Shown: piece after piece, positions 35,843 to 46,233 of the stretch
Layout: the number at the start of each line of letters is the position of its first letter
How positions within the stretch are numbered: the first letter of the stretch is position 1
Assembly: GCA_022497155.1 (NCBI GenBank)
Contig: MU385736.1
Location: forward strand, 310,001-374,000
DNA from: Whalleya microplaca
Taxonomy: Eukaryota; Ascomycota; Sordariomycetes; Xylariales; Xylariaceae
Length of the DNA: 64,000 nucleotides
Reading direction: 5' to 3'
Position numbers and translations under genes: made by a program
The notes under the pieces: generated by a model
Told to the model about the DNA's origin: nothing
Databases searched by the model: none
What the model saw: the letters and a program-made list of their open reading frames with translations, nothing else

Positions 35843-37580
35843 TTAAGCTCCACTTCCATCTCCAGGGAGTTTGTCGAGCCCTAGAGTTATCAGAATTCAT
35901 GCTCACTAACTGATGAACAATCTGACTTACATCCTTCTGTAACCTCATCAACAGTGTTAGCGACAGAGCATTTATTCGCTTCGGTAAATTCCTGTTTCTT
36001 GACACCCTCGCAGACGTCGCCAAAACAGGCTCCATCCATCAGCCTCTGAAGAGCATCATCTTTCCATCCGAAGACGTAATCACCGTGCTGCCCGTATCCG
36101 GTACTAGTACAATATTAAAACCATAATTCGAAATGTAGTATCCACTGTGTGTTGCATTACCTATCTCCTGTGCTCAGTACGAATGGCTGAGAGCCATCCT
36201 CGGGCCAGTCCTCGGGGTCATTGAATGCGGTTGTATCCCAGACAATCTACCGACATCCATGTCAATAATTCTTTCTCAGTTCGGGTGGAGTACATAATAC
36301 GTTGATGCCTCAATATTAGACTTCCAGTTTGAGATATTCGCTGACTGATTTTGGGTTACCTCTGAAGAAAATGGGTCACATACCTCCAGCATGAGCTGTG
36401 GAATTTTAACTGGATGAGTCGATGGGCAATCACCAGTAGTGGCGAATGAAGAAGGACCCCCAACAGGGTATGTTACATGATCCTGGTGATTTGGACTATC
36501 CAAGGTTTCTCCGTCCCAGCAACTAGGCTTGGTATCAGCGTGTATTTGCGTTGGAAAAGAGCAGTTCGAATCTCACGTGGGAAAATGGATATTGGACCGA
36601 ATTCCACCCAAGCATGGCGTTGATGGGAAGGTCTCAGTGTCTAACTTCGGATCAGCGCATGGGCTATAATTGTCGCCTTCGAAGTCTGGGCCTGTAAAGC
36701 AGCGGAAGCAACTTTGTGACTTCAATCCCGAATCCTTTTTCTCGCGTCGCATAGAGTCGCCGACAAGCATGCGGAAGCCCTAATGGTCACTTTCAATATT
36801 CTGCAATGATACTTTGTGTTTTTCTCGTGGGACATACAGGCTTGAAAGCAGTGACCGTGCTCTTTCCAGGCGAAAGATAGTACTGCAGCATCCGGAGTCA
36901 GTAAAAAGATTTTTTTAGGCTATTCAGCGAATAATCAGAAAACCTAGCGGAGCTTTTGACTCCCGATGATATCCTAAAGGGGATCCTTTGTCTCCTAGAA
37001 CAGACTCGAAACGGTGATATAACGCCCTAGATACAACTCACCACTGTGACCCCGCCCTGTGAACCTTCGAGGAACCTGTTCGGAATCTGGGGAACTCGCT
37101 TGTATGTGCCATTTCGTGCCTTAAAGTACAGGTTCGCTGTCCAATAGTTGGAGAAGTCCTCGCTAAAGCTACATGTTGTACAGGAAGCGAGCTCAGAGAC
37201 ATCGGTTGATGGGATCGAAGCGTTGAAGGCGTTCTGTGAAGATTGAGTAAGATGATACAGCTATATAAGCCAGATTACATACTCCTCCGACAACCTATAT
37301 AGTAGTAAGCTATTTGAAATACTCTAGAAATTTTCTCAGATGTGTACTTGGTGAAGGTGAGGAGATGGGTTGGCTCCGGGATTTACCAGGCTAGACTCAA
37401 GTTAGGCATGCCTTGTAGCGCCAATTATGGGAGACTTGGAGCTTACGGATCAAGTCGCTCAATCACAACTTGAGAACATCCAAACCGGACCAGGCTATTG
37501 TCTCCGGGGCCTTTCACCGGAGTGGTCTGCGGCGCGGCGTCGACAAGCGCCACAAAGGCGAGAAGGGCAGGCAGAAGCAT
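35843..37580 (-). CDS. Secreted DUF1996 protein
   Basis: Ten exons: 37580-37447, 37390-37348, 37294-37283 (12 nt), 37233-37042, 36882-36838, 36779-36577, 36522-36384, 36246-36161, 36103-35931 and 35880-35843, giving 354 residues. A clear signal peptide (MLLPALLAFVALVDAAPQ) opens the protein. DUF1996 hallmarks follow: RLDPLVNPGANPSPHLHQ, VVGGNAFNASIP, NYWTANLYFKARNGTY, GFRMLVGDSMRR, NIHFPTCWDGE, SPNHQDHVTYP, IPQLMLE, WPEDGSQPFVLSTGD, GYGQHGDYVFGWKDDALQRL and the ending GWLDKLPG. Several Cys pairs suggest disulfides. The domain is widespread in fungal secreted and cell-wall proteins; its activity is unknown to me, and conserved His residues hint at metal binding. No WSC or GPI tail is visible. 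Confidence 0.9.
37283..37294 (-). other. 12-nt micro-exon of the DUF1996 gene
   Basis: GTTGTCGGAGGA lies between TATAG and GTATGT and encodes Val-Val-Gly-Gly. It joins HLHQ to NAFN to give the conserved HLHQVVGGNAFN core of the domain. Both ends are in phase 0, so skipping it removes exactly four conserved residues without a frameshift. Confidence 0.85.
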
Positions 37581-38640
37581 CGTGACTCGTTTTAGCAAGC
37601 TATAGAGGACAGCGAATATCAATATCTCGACGAAGATATTCAAACGAGTGGAATAAGGCAGGTCACGTCGTTATAAGACGCATTGGTAATAATATGTGAC
37701 CATCTTGCCCCCATGCCCCGTCCAAGTGCCGGCTATGCAACTGTAGTTGAATTATATCGTGGCAATTAACCTTTATTGTACATGTCACCCTGACCAATCT
37801 AAAGGGTTAAAAGCGCTCTGCAGTGGCAGCATATGCGGCGTATAGAGCCTTTTTATTCGCCTACGAGCTATTTATCCGCAATTACTTATACATCCGGGCA
37901 GCCATATAACAGCTGCCGTTGTGATACAACATCTACTATGAGCTATTATCCAATCAGACTTCAAAGGTAGATAAAAGAATCACAGAAATTATCATACAGT
38001 TCAAAGGTCTTATTAGACCTTTGAAGCTATGACTCGTCTTGGCAGTTACCGCAGGGAGCAAGGCAATGGGGACATATAATCACGTCGTACGTAGGCTAGT
38101 AAGAATACTCAAGAAGTTTGATGATACAAATTCAATGTCATACTAGAAGCTTTGATTGCATACGTTGTTATAAATATCTCTAATGTGATCAGTTATGTAA
38201 ATATGCTTAGTTTCGTAGTAACCAGATAATCACAACCTCATATGTGTAAGAGATAGCACTGGTTAGAATAACAGTATCCTTATTCCAAATGCCAGCGCCA
38301 GTCCTAGGTTCCGTCCTTGATGATGTAAAAGGGACAAAGCTAGCTATACGGGCACCCTTACGTCTTTAGGCATTCTGAACCAAATTAGTTGTTAGACGGG
38401 ATTGGAGCCAAGACCTGATAGAAGCTATAGAGATGCAGGAATGCTGCAGGAATACATATATTCGATACTGTTGGAATATATAGCTACCTAACGGAAGGTA
38501 TGGCAGCCTGATGGCGGCTGCGTCGGCAATAAACATAATACGTACCAGGAATACGTACTAGTGAAAATGGTCTATATAAGAACCTATCGCCTCTCATTAG
38601 AATTAGACCAGCAAGCACCCTAGAGGCCATAGAGAAATCA
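37581..38640. other. AT-rich spacer, 1.1 kb, with a perfect inverted repeat
   Basis: No gene is supported. It contains the 26-base palindrome at 38000-38025, plus a third copy of TTCAAAGGT about 40 bases before it. Confidence 0.5.
38000..38025. repeat. Perfect 10-bp inverted repeat with 6-base loop
   Basis: TTCAAAGGTC and GACCTTTGAA flank TTATTA. The arms match perfectly and could form a hairpin or be a protein-binding palindrome. No larger terminal repeat was seen around it. Confidence 0.85.
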
Positions 38641-39171
38641 TTAGCAAATTGATATACTCCAAGCCCTATTACAGCCTCAATCAGACCGAGGGTAAATACA
38701 ACTATGGTGAGGCGGGTGAACAGGGTATCTACTGGGCTACCATTGACGGCGCCCGATGGATCCAAGTCGACGTCAACCCCAGCTCAACGATCTGTGGGCA
38801 GACTCTGAACAGCGGCTACACAGCATCCCCATACAACGTTGTCGATTAGGTGCACATACCTCCCCGGCGGAGGCGATGGTCTCTACTGATTAGGTTATTC
38901 CGGCGATCTCACGTCGACGCATCTGATGCAGTTTGATCGATCTGCAAAATCGTGGACCGAATTGACGGACTTCGGCAACGTCACCGGCCGTATTACGTTG
39001 GGCGCCGCTTGCACCAGGGACGGCAATATGTCCTTCACATCGGAGAACTCGAACGGGCAGATCTGGTCGTTCCCATTGTCGTCAGTTGGTACTCAACCAA
39101 TTCTTATCGCTACAGGACTTAGCGCCACTTCGAACGACGGCGCTAGGTACCTCGCAGCCGTGGAGAGTTAA
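38640..39171 (+). pseudogene. Broken relic of a DUF6923-like beta-propeller protein
   Basis: The + strand reads LIYSKPYYSLNQTEGKYNYG, then GEQGIYWATIDGARWIQVDV up to a TAG at 38847-38849. Homologous reading resumes one frame over (TYLPGGGDGLY), meets a TGA at 38887-38889, and continues to a stop at 39169-39171 (LGYSGDLTSTHLMQFDRS, FTSENSNGQIWSFPL, SNDGAR). The GGGDxLY, SENxNGQIWxFPL and SxNDGAR patterns remind me of the C-terminal half of fungal DUF6923 proteins, a secreted beta-propeller-like family. With two stops, a frameshift and no N-terminal half, it is a relic. Domain assignment is from memory and moderate only. Confidence 0.5.
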
Positions 39172-40373
39172 TTGGGCCCCTTCCCATTCAGCGGTGAACG
39201 TTTAAACCATCACAGCATCATATTGTAAGAGGTGATGGGATGGCCTGTTGCGTTAGGGATTTGATTGTTTCGAGCCTGTTATATCGGGGGCTCATCCGTT
39301 ATCATTCGTTACCGTAATAACTCGATTAAGGTTGGCGAAAATCGCAATAATCAAATAATTCGAAAGATCTTCAATAAGGAATAATTAATGGAAATTCAAT
39401 TTTCCCATATTTTCGTAAATTCAAAATGAGAAAGTCTTCCACGAGACGTCCGTAACTTGGCATGCTACTTACCTTAGACGTCTAATAAGTCGCAGTGTTC
39501 AGCAGTTACATTTACAGAGTATGCTTAAAGAAGAATACGAGATATGCAAGTGTGGAGTCATTAAATGTCGTCAAAAGCTACCTGATGTCGACTTGATTAC
39601 GAGATCTCACACGGAGCCACATGAGGTACTCAGACACTTTACTTGCATATCGATGATGTGATCCCAATCTCAACAGTGATCTGGGGATGTGGTCTGTGTT
39701 TCGTCTGTGAGCTGTGGGTTACGGACGTAGATGTCTTCAAGGTTTCTACGAAGGCAGGATAGGGCACCAGTAATCCTACAAGAGGGTTGAAACTCAGGAA
39801 ATAGGTAAAGACAACAATGTGATGACTAGAACTATTCTAATAAGGTCAAACCAATGTGAATTTGGCTTGGTCGAAGACATTGGACGGGAGCTAGGAATAG
39901 ATATCTTCTTAGGGAAACTTTTCGTATGAGGTCAAGGATGATTGGGTGGTTCCACCCAATTGGGCAAGTTTTGGCTTAGACAGCGCTTAGACCTATGGGA
40001 TACGCCCCACAGCTGGAGGATAATCGGCAGACGGCTGCCCATCACCGGGGCAACTGCATAACTTTAACTTTGTATGACAGCCAGCAGTAAACATTTCTAT
40101 CTTTATCCTGCTGTACACTCACCTACAATCTCGAACGCATTCCCAAGGGTGTCAATTCGAGTCGTCATTCATTAGCTGTGAAGAAGCAGTGCTCTTCATC
40201 CGGTATTCTTAATTTACTTTCGAGACATCGTCAACTAGTTCCTGAGCGAACTGACACGCGAATTCCAGCGGCCGGAGAGGATTACCGCCCCGCCGAGCAC
40301 ATCAATATTTTCGAGTTCTAGGTCGTCGTTGTGAATATACCGTAGTCACTCTTTCTCCCAATTGTCGGGCAGG
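39172..40373. other. Gene-free stretch of 1.2 kb
   Basis: AT-rich 3' of the relic, then the promoter and leader side of the F-BAR gene. No supported gene. Confidence 0.5.
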
Positions 40374-43300
40374 ATGCCTAATACCGCAGAGGGCCCGACA
40401 GTTGCTCTGTCGTGTACGATCTCTTCCGCAATGGTTTATGATCCGAGTTACTGATGCGGTGTAAATAGTCGCCAACAACTTCTGGGGCAAGGATGATGCA
40501 GGTGTAGGCCCTTTGCTCGATCGCATGGCCTCTGCGAAGCAGACCAGCGATGAGCTCAGATCTTTCTACGGCGGTGAGTCGCAGCACTGAGTAGTGTTCA
40601 CACGTGCATTGCTGACGTCTATACGATACAGCCCGCGCCTCCATTGAAGAAGAATATGCCCGCAAACTCATGTCCCTGTGCCGGAAGTCGTTAGGCTCAC
40701 ACGAGATGGGAACCCTCAAGGCATCATTAGATACCGTTCGATCAGAACTAGAATCCATGGCGAGACAACACTCTGGAATAGCAGCCCAGATGAAATCCGA
40801 ATTGGAGGAACCGTTAGCCGCCTTCGCAGGAGGGATGAAGGAGCGCCGCAAAATCATACAACACACAGTAGAGAAGCTGTTAAAGATCAAGATACAGCAG
40901 ACGCAAGCAGTCAATAAGGTTAGTTCCCCTTGAAAAGCACGAATATTTGTATTGAGGTGTTGGAGCACTAACTGAAGGACTTCTCTAGACGCGTGATCGC
41001 TATGAGCAGGAATGTCTTAAGATCAAAGGTTACCTTGCGCAAGGACACATGGTAATGGGCCAAGAAGAAAGAAAAAATAAGGCCAAGCTTGAGAAGACAC
41101 AAATCAGTCTCGCAACCTCCAATACCGAATACGAGAATGCAGTCAAAGCTCTGGAGGACACCACCGCCAGGTGGAACCGAGAGTGGAAGGCGGCTGCCGA
41201 CAAGTTCCAAGACTTGGAAGAAGAGAGATTGGACTTCACTAAAGGCAGTTTATGGACCTTTGCGAACGTCTCCTCGACCGTCTGCGTTAGCGACGATGCC
41301 TCCTGCGAGAAGATCCGGCTCTCCCTGGAGACGATGGATGTAGAAAAGGACATCCTCCACTTCATCACTGAGAAGGGCACTAGCCAGGAGATCCCGGATC
41401 CGCCCAAGTATATCAACTTCTGCCGAGGGGATGTGGATGACCATCAGTCAGAAATATCGGAAGACGATAGCTATTCGGTGGCACAGTTCCCTCGCAGCAT
41501 CAACCCTGCTTTCCGAACCTCCTCGCCTCAGCCATCGACTTTTGAGTCTCATCACGATCCCAATTCTTCTCTCGCGCGCGAGCTAGCTCACCAAGACCCA
41601 CCTACCCCGTCGAGCAGGGAAGCAACTATAACACCACAAAAGGCACCAGCTCCTATTGTGCCTCCATCAGATCAATTGTTATTTCAAGACCAAATATCTC
41701 CTCAAGACCGAATGGCTCCGCGAGATAGGGTACCTCCTCAAGACAAAATAGCTCCCCAGGACAGGATGGCTATACAGGATAGAATGGCTCCTCAGGACAA
41801 AATGACTCCCCAGGATAGAATGGTTCCCCAGGACAGAGTAGCTCCCCAAGATAGGATACCTCATCAAGAGAGAATACCGTATCAAGAAAGAGCAACTCCC
41901 CAAGATAGGATGGCTATCCAGGATAGAATACCTTATCAAGAAAGAACAGCACCTCAGGGCAGAATACCTTATCAAGAAAGACCAGGGCCTCAGGACAGAA
42001 TATCTCGTCAAGACAGAGTACCTCCTCAAGAGAGAATAGCCCCCCAGGACAACAGAATGGCTATTCAAGAGAGAATGGCTCCTCGAGATAGAATGGCCGC
42101 CCAAGACCGAGTGGCGCCTCTAGAACGCATTGTGCCTCAAAACCAAATAGCTACGCGAGACCGGATGGCTCCCCAGAACCAAATGGCATCTCAGGATCGA
42201 ATGGCTGCTCAAGATCGAATGGCCGCCCAAGATCGTCGACAAGGAAGTAGTGGCATGCAGCAGTATGACACTGTCACGTCCCAACCGGATCGGCGACAGA
42301 GAAGCGGCACGCAGCAATATGAAGCCTCCGACTTCGCATCTGTCCCGCACGATCCATACCCTATGGATGGGATGACAATGCTATGCCGCACGGATGGTAT
42401 GAATTCAGCTACGAGCTCGAACATATCCGCACGGCCGTCGAGCCGCGATGAAAATAGTGACGACTCCGACCCGACGTCCTTCTCTAGTCAAGAACCACCA
42501 AGCGGCAAGGTGTCACCTGTGAAGCCGGAACCTGTACCAGAGCCGCAGCCGGAGAAGCGCATGCTTAAGAAGAGGAGTGGCTTCTTCCAGAATCACAGCC
42601 CGTTCCGCAGAAAGAGCATCAAGGAAGTCCAGCCACCGAACCGGAACACTTGGGGCCCCGTATCAACAACAGCTCAGAGCTTATCAAGCCCCCGGCGGAC
42701 TCAGCCTCCGCCTCAGACCTATCAGCCAGAGCCACCGCAGACCGTGCTCGCGAACAGGACAGTTAGCCCAGAACCTATTGAAGCGAATGCAAGCCTCGCT
42801 CTCAACGTTGGGCAGAACGTATTCCCTGTGGCCAATACGGATAAGCGCAATAAAGCCGCTGATAGGGAGCCCGCACAGGAGGATCAGGATCCTATTGCTC
42901 TTGCCCTAGCCGAACTTAAGGGCGTGGCAGGTAACAAGCAATCATCGGTGCGAGTCTCCGCTGATCGCTACCACGGGCTCGCCACACCGGTCCCCGAGCG
43001 ACCGCAGGAGCGAGCACAGGAGAAAGCCCCAGAACGCACACAGCCATTCTCCCGCTCCGTCCCAACAGCCTCCCGAGGAAGCAGCGATCTCTCGGCCGGC
43101 ATGCGCGGGACACCGCCTCCATCCTACGATCAGCAAGTGCGCAGACTCGGCGTGCCGCCCCCGGCCGTCACGTCGCGCGCCATGCAGGAGTCCTCGCGGA
43201 AGTACGCCGAGCAGACGCGCGACATGTTCAGCCCCAAGCGCCCGGGGTCCGGGACCTACAACGGCGGCAGCGCCACACATACCCCATCTCGCCCGGCCAC

Positions 43301-44157
43301 GCGCGGCAACGACATGCAGTCCGTGCCGGTGCCCCGCGCGGCGTCGCCCGCGCCCCCGCGCAGCGTCTCGCCGCGTCCGAGCATGCACTCGGATACACGC
43401 GGCGCGAGCCCGCGGTCCGTGTCCCCGAATCCGAACGCGTACAGTCCTAGTCACAGCCAGCAGCGCCACTCGCGCTCGCCCGCGGCTAGCATCCGCTCGA
43501 AGCGCGGGTCGGACACGGGGCTCGGCGGTGGCGGTGGCGGTGGGGGTGGTTACTACCGCCAGAACTCGCCGATGAGCGAGATGCCGATGCCGCGCGCGGC
43601 GTCGCCGTCGCCGTACCGCGGCAGTGAGTACGGCGGTGGCGGGCACAGTCGTCCAACGAGTCGCGACAGTCGGGATAATGCCATGATGGCGGTTCAGCTC
43701 GCGCCCGTGGGGAGTAGTGAGTCCTTGTATGGCGGTTCGACCAGGTCTAGGGGCAATGGTGGGAGGCCGGGCACGAGCTCGAGTAACTCGCGCGCGCTGA
43801 GCTTTTATGATGGGCGGGATCCCATGGCGGATGGGACGAGGCAGCGGAGCAAGAGCGTTGCGGATCCCAGTCGCCAGTATACGCCGGGCGGACGGGCGAT
43901 TTTACATTATGGTATGTATTCTTATATGAAAGATGTCTATGTCTACACGCAGGAGGAGCAAACGGCTAACGGATTTCACAGCTCGAGCATTATACATGTA
44001 CCAGGCCGCGATCCCCGAGGAACTCGGGTTCGCCAAGGGCGATGTCCTGGCTGTCCTCCGCCACCAGGATGATGGCTGGTGGGAGGCCGAAATCCACTCG
44101 GGTAACGGGGTCGGCAGGGGCGGACTGGTTCCCAGCAATTATCTGCAGCCCTGTTAA
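40374..44157 (+). CDS. F-BAR and SH3 cytokinesis protein (Cdc15/Imp2-like)
   Basis: Five exons: 40374-40413, 40469-40573, 40632-40918, 40989-43911 and 43982-44157, giving 1176 residues. The F-BAR domain (about 10-270) has LSFANNFWGKDDAGVGPLL, SIEEEYARKLMSLCRKSLG, EEPLAAFAGGMKERRKIIQ, TRDRYEQECLKIKGYLAQGH and IPDPPKYINFC. The centre is a tandem array of PQDRMA-like hexapeptides (about 376-561). It is followed by a long Pro/Ser/Arg-rich disordered region with basic-SP motifs and a nine-Gly run. The protein ends in an SH3 domain (about 1119-1176: ALYMYQAAIPEELGFAKGD, DDGWWEAE, GLVPSNYLQP). In fission yeast such proteins bind membrane at the division site and recruit formin and ring components. 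The start exon is short; it was chosen because its donor restores LSFANNFWG. Confidence 0.9.
41682..42237 (+). repeat. About 31 tandem hexapeptide (18-nt) repeats inside the F-BAR gene
   Basis: The consensus peptide is P-Q-D-R-[MIV]-[AP], with variants IQDRMA, YQERTA, PRDRVP and AAQDRM-type units. Copies run almost without interruption; one unit has an extra residue (PQDNRMA). DNA copies are diverged, but several neighbours are near-identical, as expected for repeat expansion. Confidence 0.9.
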
Positions 44158-44653
44158 GACGCTTCTAGGCGTACGAAAGGGGGCATAGGTGGGAAGGGGA
44201 AGGGGAAAGGGGAAGGGGAAGGGGGAAGGGGGGTTTGGGTTTGTCACGAGACAAAGAGTGATGATGGCTTTTATGAAGGTGTGATATTGACTTGTAAAAC
44301 ATACGCAGCACGTGTATATGCTCTCATAACGAAGTGGCATGTACGAGCGGGCGGGCTACTTTGCATGTTGGATTCTTTTTTTATGTCTGTTTTTTGTTCT
44401 TGAGAGCATATGCTCAAAACATGTAAGTGATATATTACATGTATTCATTCATGACTGCTGGGTTAAGGCACGTCATGTCAAAGGGGATGGAGTCAATAGG
44501 AGATTGATTGCATTTTTGTGATTTATTAAAAAGCCTAGTGTTCCTCCTCCTCAGCGTACATGTAATTTTCTAAATTTTAATGACGAATGAGAAAACTTAT
44601 TAAAACTGCCTGCCACGACTCAATTTATTAGTTCGGTTTCAAGTTATGTTGTG
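44158..44653. other. Spacer between F-BAR and seipin genes
   Basis: 0.5 kb holding the F-BAR 3' flank with a G-rich run (44190-44239) and the seipin promoter. No gene was seen. Confidence 0.5.
44190..44239 (+). other. G-rich run with G-quadruplex potential
   Basis: Seven or more runs of 3-6 G separated by one to three A or T lie 30-80 bases after the F-BAR stop codon, on the sense strand. This more than satisfies the usual four-run pattern for a G-quadruplex in DNA or in the 3' untranslated RNA. Confidence 0.75.
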
Positions 44654-46233
44654 ATGGATGAGCTGGCAGTTGACGATGGTTGGGCCACCACAGCGCCCTT
44701 CCAGCATGACGTCTATCGGGCGCGGAGGGGCAGCGGCAGCGGCTCATCGGCTGCCAAGAGCTCCGTCGGTCTCGACGTTCCACTTCCACATGCTAATAAC
44801 GTAAACATCAACAACCTGAACGCTGCTGGCGGACGTCGACCACTCGTCATCCCGACCAACTTTGTTCTCTCATCTAGGCAAGGTGCGGAGCCGAATGGCG
44901 CTCCAGCTTCATCTAGAAAGATGGTGAGTGTTTTGTTGTTGGTCAATCCTGCTCATGACGAGCTAGATAGGCCAACTCGATCTTCCGAGACCAAGTTGAC
45001 TAATGGCCTCACGCAGGAATACATAAAAACTCCATATCGAGTTGCAACCTCCCCGGCGGCTAAAAGAACATATCTCGGGGCATTCCTGTTCGTCGCCACG
45101 TCTTTAGCACTGCTGGTTATTGCTGCCTTGGCCTATCCGGTGTTCTACTACAACTATGTTCCTAAGAAGGTCATATCCGTCCCGGTTCACCTGCAGTACA
45201 AGTACGCTAACCCTCAGGCCGAAGCCAAAGGCCTTCAATATTTTCCTAAGTATACTAATGCGCACACCGCAGCTCTGGCCCCAATCCCTTTGGCGTCACG
45301 TCGCTCTCGTCCAGCCTGATGTATGAGCAAGCCTACGACGTGTCGGTAGAACTAACCCTGCCACGCTCGCCGCCCAATCTCGCAAAGGGCAACTTCATGG
45401 TAGCCCTGTTCGCGCTGAAATACCTGCCCACACCGGACAGCCCAGCCTCCTCGGGGTCCACCTCCTTCTCCTCAGTGCCCTACTTCGCCGCGGAGCCGCC
45501 GCACGCGCACATCCGCAAGGACAACGTGGTGTTCATGTCGCGGCGGCCGACGCTGATCCCGTACGCGGACCCGGTGGTGGCGGCGGCGTCGCGCGCGCTG
45601 TTCCTGCTCTGGCACGTGGCGTACCCGGACGCGGCGGAGACGACGACGCTGGTGGTGCCCATGGGCCAGCTGGTCGAGTTCGCGGACGCGCTGCCGCTGT
45701 CGCTGCTGCTCGACGTCGAGGCCGGGCAAGGGCTGCAGGTGTACGGCGCGTCGGTCACGCTGGTGGCGCGCCTGACGGGGGTGCGCTGGGCCATGTACAA
45801 TCACCGCATCCTCTCGTTCGTCGTGTGCACGGGGGTCTTCTGGGCGTGTGAGATGCTGTTCACCGGCGTCGCGTGGGTTGTTCTGGGGTATGTTATCTTT
45901 GGAAGCAGGGACGATAAGCTGGTGATGGGGAGGCGGAGGAGGAATAGGGAGGCCTGGAGGGTTCAGGGGGAGGGGGAGAACACTGATGAGGGCGAGGTTC
46001 CTACGGGATATGAGGGTGGTTCCGCGCTCAAGCAGGAGGGCGAGGACGTCAAGGTCAAGGAGGAGAGCACGGAGACGGAGACCTTGGCCGAGTACCCCCG
46101 GCACGCGGGAGATGCGGATGATGAGGGAGACGGTGAGGATGCCTGGAGGGGGTCAGGTGCTGGGTCGAGTTTCGATGACGGGAAGGGGGGGAGTCTTCGC
46201 AGGAGACCATCACGGGAAGTCAGTTCTTCGTGA
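44654..46233 (+). CDS. Seipin homologue (lipid droplet assembly)
   Basis: Three exons: 44654-44923, 45017-45201 and 45273-46233, giving 471 residues. A first membrane helix (YLGAFLFVATSLALLVIAAL, then AYPVFYYNYVPKKVISVPVH) is followed by the ER-lumenal domain (LQYNSGPNPFGVTSLSSSLM, YDVSVELTLPRSPPN, GNFMVALFAL). A second helix follows (YNHRILSFVVCTGVFWACEM), then an acidic cytosolic tail. This is the seipin/adipose-regulatory architecture. Seipin forms ER rings that govern lipid droplet formation. The 93-nt first intron (44924-45016) is a multiple of three and free of stops, with GTGAGT, TTGACTAATG and ACGCAG. Ignoring it would insert 31 unrelated residues. The 90-residue N-terminal leader is not conserved in my memory of the family, so the first exon is less certain than the rest. 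Confidence 0.87.

Noticed and set aside
36550..36580. GTTCGAATC resembling a tRNA T-arm
   Set aside because: No matching acceptor or anticodon arms. The sequence spans an exon end of the DUF1996 gene.
41682..42237. Possible CRISPR-like or non-coding repeat array
   Set aside because: Repeats are 18 nt, contiguous without spacers and keep one reading frame: a protein repeat in a eukaryote.
42942..43646. 234-codon open stretch antisense to the F-BAR gene
   Set aside because: It overlaps the Pro/Ser/Arg-rich part of a well-supported protein and has no motif.
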